The notes below the pieces were generated by a model, which saw nothing but the letters and a program-made list of their open reading frames with translations, did no database searches and was not told the origin of the DNA. 64,000 bases of DNA from Hippophae tibetana (Eukaryota > Streptophyta > Magnoliopsida > Rosales > Elaeagnaceae), in contig CM072810.1 of assembly GCA_037013495.1 (NCBI GenBank), positions 33,199,843 to 33,263,842 of the forward strand. Direction: 5' to 3'. A program made the translations under genes and the position numbers. Shown here piece by piece: positions 41,801-55,350 of this stretch (positions are counted from its first letter, which is position 1; the number at the start of each line of letters is the position of its first letter).

Positions 41801-44800
41801 GCTAAAAAATAAATCTAGAACTACGAAATTGACCAAAACTTTTGACCTCTATATCAAGCAAGAGGCTGAAACTTGGAACAAATTCTAATCATGTTTTTCA
41901 AACATTATCAACTACTCGTACAATTTGGGTGGATCTATTAGGAAAGAGAAGTACATTGAGAAATTCCTTACTAGCTTACCTTATAATTTTCAAGCAAAAG
42001 TTACCTTGCTTAAATACATGAAAAATCCTTGTGAACTTACTGTTAAATGAATCACTTGGGCAAGTATTCGAACTGCATCACTTGTAACCAATATGTCAGC
42101 CATCCACTTTCGAGGAAGGAAAGAGCTTTGCTTTATAGACATCAAGGATAGTGGTCTTAGCGAAAATCTTTTTGACACAATTGTTAGAAATGATGACTCT
42201 AATACCAATGAAGAGAAATGGGATCTACTTTCCCAGAGAGTTACTAAATTTTTTAGATAGAATTAACCCTTTTTAGGGGTTTTGGAAAAAAATAATCCGA
42301 GCTCCAAAATGATTATTTCAATGAATTTAGAGTTGTACTTCTTCCAAACAACATGAAATATGTTGCAGACCACTCATATAGGTATTTGAGCTAAAAAATA
42401 AATCTAGAACTACGAAATTGACCAAAAATTTTGACCTCTATATCAAGCAAGAGGCTGAAACTTGGAACAAATTCTAATCATGTTTTTCAAACATTATCAA
42501 CTACTCGTACAATTTGGGTGGATCTATTAGGAAAGAGAAGTACATTGAGAAATTCCTTACTAGCTTACCTTATAATTTTCAAGCAAAAGTTACCTTGCTT
42601 AAATACATGAAAAATCCTTGTGAACTTACTGTTAAATGAATCACTTGGGCAAGTATTCGAACTGCATCACTTGTAACCAATATGTCAGCCACCCACTTTC
42701 GAGGAAGGAAAGAGCTTTGCTTTATAGACATCAAAGATAGTGGTCTTAGCGAAAATCTTTTTGACACAATTGTTAGAAATGATGACTCTAATACCAATGA
42801 AGAGAAATGGGATCTACTTTCCCAGAGAGTTACTAAATTTCTTCGATAGAATTAACCCTTTTTAGGGGTTTTAGAAAAAAATAATCCGAGCTCCAAAATG
42901 TTTATTTCAATGAAGTTAGAGTTGTACTTCTTCCAAACAACATGAAATATTTTGCAGACCACTCATATAAGTATTTGAGCTAAAAGATAAATCTAGAACT
43001 ACGAAGTTGACCAAAAATATTGAACTCTATATCAAGCAAGAGGATGAAACTTGGAACAAATTCTAATCATGTTTTTCAAACACTATCAACTACTTCTACA
43101 AATTGGGTGGACCAATCTGGAAAGGGAAATAGATTGAGAAATTCCTTACTAACTTACCTTATCATTTTCAAGCAAAAGTAACTTTGCTTAAATACATAAA
43201 AAATCCTTGCGAACTTACTGTTAAATGAATCACTTGGGCAAGTATTCGAACTGCATCACTTGTATCCAATATGTCAGCCATCCACTTTCGAGGACGGAAA
43301 GAGCTTAGCTTTATAGACATCAAGGATAGTGGTCTTAGCGAAAATATTTTTGACACAATTTTTAGAAATGATGACTCTAATACCAATGAAGAGAAATGGG
43401 ATCTACTTTCCCAGAGAGTTACTAAATTTCTTCGATAGAATTAACCCTTTTTAGGGGTTTTAGAAAAAAATAATCCGAGCTCCAAAATGATTATTTCAAT
43501 GAATTTAGAGTTGTACTTCTTCCAAACAACATGAAATATTTTGTAGACCACTCATATAGGTATTTGAGTTCAAAATAAATCTAGAACTACGAAGTTGACC
43601 AAAAATATTGAACTCTATATCAAGCCAGAGGATGAAACTTGGAACAAATTCTAATCATGTTTTTCATACATTGTCAACTACTCGTACAATTTGGGTGGAT
43701 CTATTAGGAAAGAGAAGTACATTGAGAAATTCCTTACTAGCTTACCTTATAATTTTGAAGCAAAAGTTACCTTGCTTAAATACATGAAAAATCCTTGTGA
43801 ACTTACTGTTAAATGAATCACTTGGGCAAGTATTCGAACTGCATCACTTGTAACCAATATGTCAGCCATCCACTTTCGAGGAAGGAAAGAGCTTTGCTTT
43901 ATAGACATCAAGGATAGTGGTCTTAGCGAAAATCTTTTTGACACAATTGTTAGAAATGATGACTCTAATACCAATGAAGAGAAATGGGATCTACTTTCCC
44001 AGAGAGTTACTAAATTTCTTAGATAGAATTAACCCTTTTTAGGGGTTTTGGAAAAAAATAATCCGAGCTCCAAAATGTTTATTTCTATGAATTTAGAGTT
44101 GTACTTCTTCCAAACAACATGAAATATTTTGCAGACCACTCATATAGGTATTTGAGCTAAAAAATAAATCTAGAACTACGAAATTGACCAAAAATTTTGA
44201 CCTCTATATCAAGCAAGAGGCTGAAACTTGGAACAAATTCTAATCATGTTTTTCAAACATTATCAACTACTCGTACAATTTGGGTGGATCTATTAGGAAA
44301 GAGAAGTACATTGAGTAATTCCTTACTTGCTTACCTTATCATTTTCAAGCAAAAGTTTCCTTGCTTAAATACATGAAAAATCCTTGTGAACTTACTGTTA
44401 AATGAATCACTTGGGCAAGTATTCGAACTGCATCACTTGTAACCAATATGTCAGCCATCCACTTTCGAGGAAGGAAAGAGCTTTGCTTTATAGACATCAA
44501 GGATAGTGGTCTTAGCGAAAATCTTTTTGACACAATTGTTAGAAATGATGACTCTAATACCAATGAAGAGAAATGGGATCTACTTTCCCAGAGAGTTACT
44601 AAATTTCTTCGATAGAATTAACAAATTTTAGGGGTTTTGGAAAAAAATAATCCGAGCTCCAAAATGATTATTTCAATGAATTTAGAGTTGTACTTCTTCC
44701 AAACAACATGAAATATTTTGCAGACCACTCATATAGGTATTTGAGCTAAAAAATAAATCTAGAACTACGAAATTGTCAAAAAATTTTAACCTCTATATCA

Positions 44801-45925
44801 AGCAAGAGGCTGAAACTTGGAACAAATTCTAATCATGTTTTTCAAACATTATCAACTACTCGTACAATTTGGGTGGATCTATGAGGAAAGAGAAGTACAT
44901 TGAGAAATTCCTTACTAGCTTACCTTATAATTTTCAAGCAAAAGTTACCTTGCTTAAATACATGAAAAATCCTTGTGAACTTACTGTTAAATGAATCACT
45001 TGGGCAAGTATTCGAACTGCATCACTTGTAACCAATATGTCAGCCATCCACTTTCGAGGAAGGAAAGAGCTTTGCTTTATAGACATCAAGGATAGTGGTC
45101 TTAGCAAAAATCTTTTTGACACAATTGTTAGAAATGATGACTCTAATACCAATGAAGAGAAATGGGATCTACTTTCCCAGAGAGTTACTAAATTTCTTAG
45201 ATAGAATTAACCCTTTTTAGGGGTTTTGGAAAAAAATAATCCGAGCTCCAAAATGTTTATTTCTATGAATTTAGAGTTGTACTTCTTCCAAACAACATGA
45301 AATATTTTGCAGACCACTCATATAGGTATTTGAGCTAAAAAATAAATCTAGAACTACGAAATTGACCAAAAATTTTGACCTCTATATCAAGCAAGAGGCT
45401 GAAACTTGGAACAAATTCTAATCATGTTTTTCAAACATTATCAACTACTCGTACAATTTGGGTGGATCTATTAGGAAAGAGAAGTACATTGAGTAATTCC
45501 TTACTTGCTTACATTATCATTTTCAAGCAAAAGTTTCCTTGCTTAAATACATGAAAAATCCTTGTGAACTTACTGTTAAATGAATCACTTGGGCAAGTAT
45601 TCGAACTGCATCACTTGTAACCAATATGTCAGCCACCCACTTTCGAGGAAGGAAAGAGCTTTGCTTTATAGACATCAAGGATAGTGGTCTTAGCGAAAAT
45701 CTTTTTGACACAATTGTTAGAAATGATGACTCTAATACCAATGAAGAGAAATGGGATCTACTTTCCCAGAGAGTTACTAAATTTCTTCGATAGAATTAAC
45801 CCTTTTTAGGGGTTTTAGAAAAAAATAATCCGAGCTCCAAAATGTTTATTTCAATGAAGTTAGAGTTGTACTTCTTCCAAACAACATGAAATATTTTGCA
45901 GACCACTCATATAAGTATTTGAGCT
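38859..45925 (+). repeat. Irregular satellite stretch M67-M78
   Basis: Monomers start at 38859, 39448, 40037, 40626, 41215, 41804, 42393, 42982, about 43571, 44159, 44748 and 45337. No single higher-order period runs through it. Local similarities include M67 with M68 ('GAGGCTAAAACT'), M71 with M72 (back halves, 'AATTTTTTAGATAG'), and M75-M76 with M77-M78 (front 'GAGTAATTCCTTACTTGC', 'AAAGTTTCCTTGC'). M74 and the start of M75 resemble the M7/M8 boundary far to the left ('TTTTGTAGACC' then 'GTTCAAAATAAA'). No gene or other element is seen here. Confidence 0.8.
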
Positions 45926-47692
45926 AAAAAATAAATCTAGAACTACGAAGTTGACCAAAAATATTGAACTCTATATCAAACAAGAGGATGAAACTTGGAA
46001 CAAATTCTAATCATGTTTTTCAAACACTATCAACTACTTCTACAAATTGGGTGGACCAATCTGGAAAGGGAAATAGATTGAGAAATTCCTTACTAGCTTA
46101 CCTTATCATTTTCAAGCAAAAGTTACCTTGCTTAAATACATGAAAAATCCTTGGGAACTTACTATTAAATGAATCACTTGGGCAAGTATTCGAACTGCAT
46201 CACTTGTAACCAATATGTCAGCCATCCACTTTCGAGGAAGGAAAGAGCTTTGCTTTATAGACATCAAGGATAGTGGTCTTAGCGAAAATCTTTTTGACAC
46301 AATTGTTAGAAATGATGACTCTAATACCAATGAAGAGAAATGGGATCTACTTTCCCAGAGAGTTACTAAATTTCTTAGATAGAATTAACCCTTTTTAGGG
46401 GTTTTGGAAAAAAATAATCCGAGCACCAAAATGATTATTTCAATGAATTTAGAGTTGTACTTCTTCCAAACAACATGAAATATTTTGCAGACCACTCATA
46501 TAGGTATTTGAGCTAAAAAATAAATCTATAACTACGAAATTGACCAAAACCTTTGACCTCTATATCAAGCAAGAGGCTGAAACTTGGAACAAATTCTAAT
46601 CATGTTTTTCAAACATTATCAACTACTCGTACAATTTGGGTGGATCTATTAGGAAAGAGAAGTACATTGAGAAATTCCTTACTAGCTTACCTTATAATTT
46701 TCAAGCAAAAGTTACCTTGCTTAAATACATGAAAAATCCTTGTGAACTTACTGTTAAATGAATCACTTGGGCAAGTATTCGAACTGCATCACTTGTAACC
46801 AATATGTCAGCCACCCACTTTCGAGGAAGGAAAGAGCTTTGCTTTATAGACATCAAGGATAGTGGTCTTAGCGAAAATCTTTTTGACACAATTGTTAGAA
46901 ATGATGACTCTAATACCAATGAAAAGAAATGGGATCTACTTTCCGAGAGAGTTACTAAATTTCTTCGATAGAATTAACCTTTTTTAGGGTTTTTAGAAAA
47001 AAATAATCCGAGCTCCAAAATGTTTATTTCAATGAAGTTAGAGTTGTACTTCTTCCAAACAACATGAAATATTTTGCAGACCACTCATATAAGTATTTGA
47101 GCTTAAAAATAAATCTAGAACTACGAAGTTGACCAAAAATTTTGAACTCTATATCAAGCAAGAGGATGAAACTTGGAACAAATTCTAATCTTGTTTTTCA
47201 AACACTATCAACTACTCGTACAATTTGGGTGGATCTATTAGGAAAGAGAAGTACATTGAGAAATTCCTTACTTGCTTACCTTATAATTTTCAAGCAAAAG
47301 TTACCTTGCTTAAATACATGAAAAATCCTTGTGAACTTACTGTTAAATGAATCACTTGGGCAAGTATTCGAACTGCATCACTTGTAACCAATATGTCAGC
47401 CACCCACTTTCGAGGAAGGAAAGAGCTTTGCTTTATAGACATCAAGGATAGTGGTCTTAGCGAAAATCTTTTTGACACAATTGTTAGAAATGATGACTCT
47501 AATACCAATGAAGAGAAATGGGATCTACTTTCCCAGAGAGTTACTAAATTTCTTCGATAGAATTAACCCTTTTTAGGGGTTTTAGAAAAAAATAATCCGA
47601 GCTCCAAAATGTTTATTTCAATGAAGTTAGAGTTGTACTTCTTCCAAACAACATGAAATATTTTGCAGACCACTCATATAAGTATTTGAGCT
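45926..47692 (+). repeat. 3-monomer HOR (1767 bp), copy 1 (M79-M81)
   Basis: Monomers start at 45926, 46515 and 47104. Markers shared with the next copy are 'ATATCAAACAAGAGG' in unit 1, 'GAGCACCAAAATG' at its end, 'AAATCTATAACTACG' in unit 2 (near 46520), 'CAATGAAAAGAAATGG' near its back, and 'GAGCTTAAAAATAAATC' at the start of unit 3. These differ from the markers of the 1768 bp trimer near 13.5 kb, so the two trimers arose independently. Confidence 0.9.
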
Positions 47693-49458
47693 AAAAAATA
47701 AATCTAGAACTACGAAGTTGACCAAAAATATTGAACTCTATATCAAACAAGAGGATGAAACTTGGAACAAATTCTAATCATGTTTTTCAAACACTATCAA
47801 CTACTTCTACAAATTGGGTGGACCAATCTGGAAAGGGAAATAGATTGAGAAATTCCTTACTAGCTTACCTTATCATTTTCAAGCAAAAGTTACCTTGCTT
47901 AAATACATGAAAAATCCTTGGGAACTTACCGTTAAATGAATCACTTGGGCAAGTATTCGAACTGCATCACTTGTAACCAATATGTCAGCCATCCACTTTC
48001 GAGGAAGGAAAGAGCTTTGCTTTATAGACATCAAGGATAGTGGTCTTAGCGAAAATCTTTTTGACACAATTGTTAGAAATGATGACTCTAATACCAATGA
48101 AGAGAAATGGGATCTACTTTCCCAGAGAGTTACTAAATTTCTTAGATAGAATTAACCCTTTTTAGGGGTTTTGGAAAAAAATAATCCGAGCACCAAAATG
48201 ATTATTTCAATGAATTTAGAGTTGTACTTCTTCCAAACAACATGAAATATTTTGCAGACCACTCATATAGGTATTTGAGCTAAAAAATAAATCTATAACT
48301 ACGAAATTGACCAAAACTTTTGACCTCTATATCAAGCAAGAGGCTGAAACTTGGAACAAATTCTAATCATGTTTTTCAAACATTATCAACTACTCGTACA
48401 ATTTGGGTGGATCTATTAGGAAAGAGAAGTACATTGAGAAATTCCTTACTAGCTTACCTTATAATTTTCAAGCAAAAGTTACCTTGCTTAAATACATGAA
48501 AAATCCTTGTGAACTTACTGTTAAATGAATCACTTGGGCAAGTATTCGAACTGCATCACTTGTAACCAATATGTCAGCCACCCACTTTCGAGGAAGGAAA
48601 GAGCTTTGCTTTATAGACATCAAGGATAGTGGTCTTAGCGAAAATCTTTTTGACACAATTGTTAGAAATGATGACTCTAATACCAATGAAAAGAAATGGG
48701 ATCTACTTTCCGAGAGAGTTACTAAATTTCTTCGATAGAATTAACCTTTTTTAGGGTTTTTAGAAAAAAATAATCCGAGCTCCAAAATGTTTATTTCAAT
48801 GAAGTTAGAGTTGTACTTCTTCCAAACAACATGAAATATTTTGCAGACCACTCATATAAGTATTTGAGCTTAAAAATAAATCTAGAACTACGAAGTTGAC
48901 CAAAAATTTTGAACTCTATATCAAGCAAGAGGATGAAACTTGGAACAAATTCTAATCTTGTTTTTCAAACACTATCAACTACTCGTACAATTTGGGTGGA
49001 TCTATTAGGAAAGAGAAGTACATTGAGAAATTCCTTACTTGCTTACCTTATAATTTTCAAGCAAAAGTTACCTTGCTTAAATACATGAAAAATCCTTGTG
49101 AACTTACTGTTAAATGAATCACTTGGGCAAGTATTCGAACTGCATCACTTGTAACCAATATGTCAGGCATCCACTTTCGAGGACGGAAAGAGCTAGGCTT
49201 TATAGACATCAAGGATAGTGGTCTTAGCGAAAATCTTTTGGACACAATTGTTAGGAATGATGACTCTAATACCAATGAAGAGAAATGAGATCTACTTTCC
49301 CAAAGAGTTACTAAATTTGTTAGATAGAATTAACCCTTTTTAGGGGTTTTGAAAAAAATAATCCGAGCTCTAAAATAATTATTTCAATGAATTTAGAGTT
49401 GTACTTCTTCCAAACAACATGAAATATTTTGCAGACCACTCATATAAGGATTTGAGCT
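47693..49458 (+). repeat. 3-monomer HOR (1767 bp), copy 2 (M82-M84)
   Basis: Monomers start at 47693, 48282 and 48871. All markers of the previous trimer recur 1767 bp later through the front of M84. Between about 49050 and 49165 M84 switches to the variant class with 'GTCAGGCATCC', which continues into the dimer region that follows. Few differences are visible between the two copies before that point. Confidence 0.9.
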
Positions 49459-52403
49459 AAAAAATAAATCTAGAACTACGAAGTTGACCAAAAATTTTGA
49501 ACTCTATATCAAGCAAGAGGATGAAACTTGGAACAAATTCTAATCATGTTTTTCAAACACTATCAACTACTCCTAAAATTTGGGTGGACCTATCTGGAAA
49601 GGGAAATAGATTGAGAAATTGCTTACTAGCTTACCTTATCATTTTCAAGCAAACGTAACCTTGCTTAAATACATAAAAAATCCTTGCGAACTTACTGTTA
49701 AATGAATCACTTGGGCAAGTATTCGAACTGCATCACTTGTATCCAATATGTCAGCCATCTACTTTCGAGGACGGAAAGAGCTTGGCTTTATAGACATTAA
49801 GGATAGTGGTCTTAGCGAAGATCTTTTGGACACAATTGTTAGAAATGAGGACTCTAACACCAATGAAGAGAATGGGATCTACTTTCCCAGAGATTTACTA
49901 AATTTCTTAGATAGAATTAGCCCTTTTTTAGGGGTTGTAGAAAAAAATAATCCGAGCTCCAAAATGATTATTTCAATGAATTTAGAGTTGTACTTCTTCC
50001 AAACAACATGAAATATTTGGTAGACCACTCATATAGGTATTTGAGCTAAAAAATAAATCTAGAACTACGAAATTGACCAAAAATTTTGACCTCTATATCA
50101 AGAAAGAGGCTGAAACTTGGAACAAATTCTAATCTTGTTTTTCAAACACTATCAACTACTCGTACAATTTGGGTGGACCTATCAGGAAAGAGAAGTACAT
50201 TGAGAAATTCCTTACTAGCTTACCTTATCATTTTCAAGCAAAAGTTACCTTGCTTAAATACATGAAAAATCCTTGTGAACTTACTGTTAAATGAATCACT
50301 TGGGCAAGTATTCGAACTGCATCACTTGTAACCAATATGTCAGGCATCCACTTTCGAGGACGGAAAGAGCTAGGCTTTATAGACATCAAGGATAGTGGTC
50401 TTAGCGAAAATCTTTTTGACACAATTGTTAGGAATGATGACTCTAATACCAATGAAGAGAAATGAGATCTACTTTCCCAAAGAGTTACTAAATTTGTTAG
50501 ATAGAATTAACCCTTTTTAGGGGTTTTGAAAAAAATAATCCGAGCTCTAAAATAATTATTTCAATGAATTTAGAGTTGTACTTCTTCCAAACAACATGAA
50601 ATATTTTGCAGACCACTCATATAAGGATTTGAGCTAAAAAATAAATCTAGAACTACGAAGTTGACCAAAAATTTTGAACTCTATATCAAGCAAGGGGATG
50701 AAACATGGAACAAATTCTAATCATGTTTTTCAAACACTATCAACTACTCCTAAAATTTGGGTGGACCTATCTGGAAAGGGAAATAGATTGAGAAATTGCT
50801 TACTAGCTTACCTTATCATTTTCAAGCAAACGTAACCTTGCTTAAATACATAAAAAATCCTTGCGAACTTACTGTTAAATGAATCACTTGGGCAAGTATT
50901 CGAACTGCATCACTTGTATCCAATATGTCGGCCATCTACTTTCGAGGACGGAAAGAGCTTGGCTTTATAGACATTAAGGATAGTGGTCTTAGCGAAGATC
51001 TTTTGGACACAATTGTTAGAAATGAGGACTCTAACACCAATGAAGAGAATGGGATCTACTTTCCCAGAGATTTACTAAATTTCTTAGATAGAATTAGCCC
51101 TTTTTTAGGGGTTGTAGAAAAACATAATCCAAGCTCTAAAATGATTATTTCAATGAATTTAGAGTTGTACTTCTTCCAAACAACATGAAATATTTGGTAG
51201 ACCACTCATATAGGTATTTGAGCTAAAAAATAAATCTAGAACTACGAAATTGACCAAAAATTTTGACCTCTATATCAAGCAAGAGGCTGAAACTTGGAAC
51301 AAATTCTAATCATATTTTTCAAACATTATCAACTACTCGTACAATTTGCGTGGATCTATGAGGAAAGAGAAGTACATTGAGAAATTCCTTACTAGCTTAC
51401 CTTATAATTTTCAAGCAAAAGTTACCTTGCTTAAATACATGAAAAATCCTTGTGAACTTACTGTTAAATGAATCACTTGGGCAAGTATTCGAACTGCATC
51501 ACTTGTAACCAATATGTCAGCCACCCACTTTCGAGGAAGGAAAGAGCTTTGCTTTATAGACATCAAGGATAGTGGTCTTAGCGAATTTCTTTTTGACACA
51601 ATTGTTAGAAATGATGACTCTAATACCAATGAAGAGAAATGGGATCTACTTTCCCAGAGAGTTACTAAATTTCTTCGATAGAATTAACCCTTTTTAGGGG
51701 TTTTAGAAAAAAATAATCCGAGCTCCAAAAAGTTTATTTCAATGAACTTAGAGTTGTACTTCTTCCAAACAACATGAAATATTTTGCAGACCACTCATAT
51801 AAGTATTTGAGCTAAAAAATAAATCTAGAACTACGAAGTTGACCAAAAATTTTGAACTCTATATCAAGGGAAGAGGATGAAACTTGGAACAAATTCTAAT
51901 CATGTTTTTCAAACACTATCAACTATTCCTACAATTTGGGTGGACCTATATGGAAAGGGAAATAGATTGAGAAATTCCTTACTAGCTTACCTTATCATTT
52001 TCAAGCAAACGTAACCTTGCTTAAATGCATAAAAAATCCTTGCGAACTTACTGTTAAATGAATCACTTTGGCAAGTATTCGAACTGCATCACTTGTATCC
52101 AATATGTCAGTCATCTACTTTCGAGGATGGAAAGAGCTTGGCTTTATAAACATCAAGGACAGTGGTCTTAGCGAAGATCTTTTGGACACAATTGTTAGAA
52201 ATGATGACTCTAACACCAATGAAGAGAATGGGATCTACTTTCCCAGAGATTTACTAAATTTCTTAGATAGAATTAGCCCTTTTTTAGGGGTTGTAGAAAA
52301 ACATAATCCGAGCTCTAAAATGATTATTTCAATGAATTTAGAGTTGTACTTCTTCCAAACAACATGAAATATTTGGTAGACCACTCATATAGGTATTTGA
52401 GCT
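49459..52403 (+). repeat. Dimer region, about 1177 bp period (M85-M89)
   Basis: Monomers start at 49459, 50048, 50636, 51225 and 51814. Odd units M85, M87 and M89 carry the 87-codon type open stretch. M86 and the front of M90 share 'ATATCAAGAAAGAGGC' (near 50096 and 52453), while M88 has been partly replaced by a class with 'GCCACCCACTTTC'. M84 back half to M86 front and M86 back half to M88 front match at 1177 bp, including 'CTCTAAAATAATTATT' near 49370 and 50547. Confidence 0.8.
52068..52367 (+). pseudogene. 99-codon variant of the class-A open stretch (M89)
   Basis: The last class-A monomer before the subfamily switch has the same open stretch lengthened upstream, starting 'MASIRTASLVSNMSVIYFR'. 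Everything from 'YFRGWKELGF' on matches the other class-A copies with a few substitutions. No functional domain is evident. It is treated as a fossil gag-derived reading, not a gene. Confidence 0.5.
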
Positions 52404-55350
52404 AAAAAATAAATCTAGAACTACGAAATTGACCAAAAATTTTGACCTCTATATCAAGAAAGAGGCTGAAACTTGGAACAAATTCTAATCTTGTTTTTCA
52501 AACACTATCAACTACTCGTACAATTTGGGTGGACCTATCAGGAAAGAGAAGTACATTGAGAAATTCCTTACTAGCTTACCTTATCATTTTCAAGCAAAAG
52601 TTACCTTGCTTAAATACATAAAAATTCCTTGTGAACTTATTGTTAAATGAATCACTTGGGCAAGTATTCGAACTGCATCACTTGTATCCAATATGTTAGC
52701 CATCCACTTTCGAGGATGGAAAGAGCTTGGCTTTGTAGACATCAAGGATACTGGTTTTAGCAAAGATCTTTTTGACACAATTGTTAGAAATGATGACTCT
52801 AATACCAATGAAGAGAAATGGGATCTACTTTCCCAGAGAGTTACTAAATTTCTTAAATAGAATTAACCCTTTTTAGGGGTTTTATAAAAAAATAATCCGA
52901 GCTCCAAAATGATTATTTCAATGAATTTAGAGTTGTACTTCTTCCAAACAACATGAAATATTTTGCAGACCACTCATATAGGTATTTGAGCTAAAAAATA
53001 AATCTAGAACTACGAAGTTGATTAAAAATTTTGAACTCTATATCCAGTAGGAGGATGAAACTTGGAACAAATTCTAATCATATTTTTCAAACATTATCAA
53101 CTACTCGTACAATTTGGGTGGACCTATAAGGAAAGGGAAGTAGATTGAGAAATTCCTTACTAGCTTACCTTATCATTTTCAAGCAAAAGTTACCTTGCTT
53201 AAATACATGAAAAATCCTTGTGAACTTACTGTTAAATGAATCACTTGGGCAAGTATTCGAACTGCATCACTTGTATCCAATATGTCAGCCATCCACTCAC
53301 GAGGACGGAAAGAACTTGGCTTTGTACACATCAAGGATAGTGGTCTTAGCGAAGATCTTTTTGACACAATTGTTAGAAATGATGACTGTAATACCAATGA
53401 AGAGAAATGGGATCTACTTTCCCAGAGAGTTACTAAATTTCTTAAATAGAATTAACCCTTTTTAGGGGTTTTATAAAAAAATAATCCGAGCTCCAAAATG
53501 ATTATTTCAATGAATTTAGAGTTGTACTTCTTCCAAACAACATGAAATATTTTGCAGACCACTCATATAGGTATTTGAGCTAAAAAATAAATCTAAAACT
53601 ACGAAGTTGACCAAAAATTTTGAATTCTATATCAAGCAAAAGGATGAAACTTGGAACAAATTCTAATCATATTTTTCAAACACTATCAACTACTCGTACA
53701 ATTTGGGTGGACCTATCTGGAAAGGGAAATAGATTGAGAAATTCCATACTAGCTTACATTATCATTTTCAAGCAAAAGTTACCTTGCTTAAATACATGAA
53801 AAATCCTTGTGAACTTACTGTTAAATGAATCACTTGGGCAAGTATTCGAACTGCATCACTTGTATCCAATATGTCAGCCATCCACTTACGAGGACACAAA
53901 GAACTTGGCTTTATAGACATCAAGGATAGTGGTCTTAGCGAAGATCTTTTTGACACAGTTTTTAGGAATGATGACTCTAATACCAATGAATAGAAATGGG
54001 ATCTAATTTCCTAGAGATTTACTAAATTTCTTAGATAGAATTTGCCCTTTTTTAGGAGTTTTAGAAAAAAATAATCTAAGCTCTAAAATGATTATTTCAA
54101 TGAATTTAGAGTTGTACTTCTTCCAAACAACATGAAATATTTTGCAGACCACCCATATAGGTATTTGAGCTAAAAAATAAATCTAGAACTACGAAGTTGA
54201 CCAAAAAATTTGAACTCTATATCCAGCAAGAGGATGAAACTTGGAACAAATTCTACTCATGTTTTTCAAACATTATCAACTACTCGTACAATTTGGGTGG
54301 ACCTATCTGGAAAGGGAAAGAGATTGAGAAATTCCTTACTAGCTTACCTTATCATTTTCAAGCAAAAGTTACCTTTCTTAAATACATAAAAATTCCTTGT
54401 GAACTTATTGTTAAATGAATAACTTGGGCAATTATTCGAACTGCATCACGTGTATCCAATATGTTAGCCATCCACTTTCGAGGATGGAAAGAGCTTGGCT
54501 TTGTAGACATCAAGGATAGTGGTCTTAGCGAAGATCTTTTTAACACAATTGTTAGAAATGATGACTGTAATACCAATGAAGAGAAATGGGATCTACTTTC
54601 CCAGAGAGTTACTAAATTTCTTAGATAGAATTAACCCTTTTTAAGGGTTTTAGAAAAAAATAATCCGAGCTCCAAAATGATTATTTCAATGAATTTAGAG
54701 TTGTACTTATTCCAAACAACATGAAATATTTTGAAGACCACTCATATAGGTATTTGAGCTAAAAAATAAATCTAGAACTACGAAGTTGACCAAAAATTTT
54801 GAACTCTATATCCAGCAAGAGGATGAAACTTGGAACAAATTCTAATCATGTTTTTCAAACATTATCAACTACTCGTACAATTTGGGTGGACCTACATGGA
54901 AAGGGAAGTAGATTGAGAAATTCCTTACTAGCTTACCTTATCATTTTCAAGCAAAAGTTACCTTGCTTAAATACATGAAAAATCATTGTGAACTTACTGT
55001 TAAATGAATCACTTGGGCAAGTATTCGAACTGCATCACTTGTATCCAATATGTGAGCCATCCACTAACGAGGACGGAAAGAACTTGGCTTTATAGACATC
55101 AAGGATAGTGGTCTTAGCGAAGATCTTTTTGACACAGTTTTTTGGAATGGTGACTCTAATACCAATGAATAGAAATGGGATCTAATTTCCTAGAGATATT
55201 CTAAATTTCTTAGATAGAATTAGCCCTTTTTTAGGAGTTTTAGAAAAAAATAATCTGAGCTCTAAAATGATTATTTCAATGAATTTAGAGTTGTACTTCT
55301 TCCAAACAACATGAAATATTTTGCAGACCACCCATATAGGTATTTGAGCT
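52404..55350 (+). repeat. 5-monomer HOR (2947 bp), copy 1 (M90-M94)
   Basis: Monomers start at 52404, 52993, 53582, 54172 and 54761. M90 is a hybrid: its front is left-domain type and from about 52.57-52.61 kb onward it is right-domain type ('ACATAAAAATTCC', 'GATACTGGTTTTAGC'). Further markers are 'ATATCCAGTAGGAGG' (near 53040), 'AGGACACAAAGAAC' (near 53892) and 'TTTTTTGGAATGG' (near 55139). Nearly all right-hand monomers have 'ATATCCAG' where left-hand ones have 'ATATCAAG'. Confidence 0.88.
54197..54418 (+). pseudogene. Fossil gag (UBN2-like) fragment inside monomer M93
   Basis: This 73-codon open stretch is one of two copies with the longest uninterrupted reading of the gag-like block. Recognisable elements are a helix-like start 'KKFELY', then 'EDETWNKFYSCFSNIIN', a spacer ending in 'LGG', and 'IEKFLTSLPYHFQAKV'. 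This spacing resembles the UBN2 gag domain of plant Ty1/copia elements, where an acidic ET/SI motif, an F--I-N core and a K-L-SLP motif follow each other. Just upstream, at 54142-54165, 'LQTTHIGI' recalls the LQ-TH-GT block that precedes this domain, and near 54574 'NEEKWDLLSQRVTKFL' recalls the acidic-to-KFL tail. The gag is a broken fragment multiplied as satellite. No protease, integrase, reverse transcriptase or LTR is visible. Homology is by recall, without a search. Confidence 0.65.

Noticed and set aside
53220-53465. 81-codon + strand ORF
   Set aside because: It is present in a single monomer, its 5-monomer HOR partner does not keep it open over the same length, and it has no recognisable motif. 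Chance ORF.
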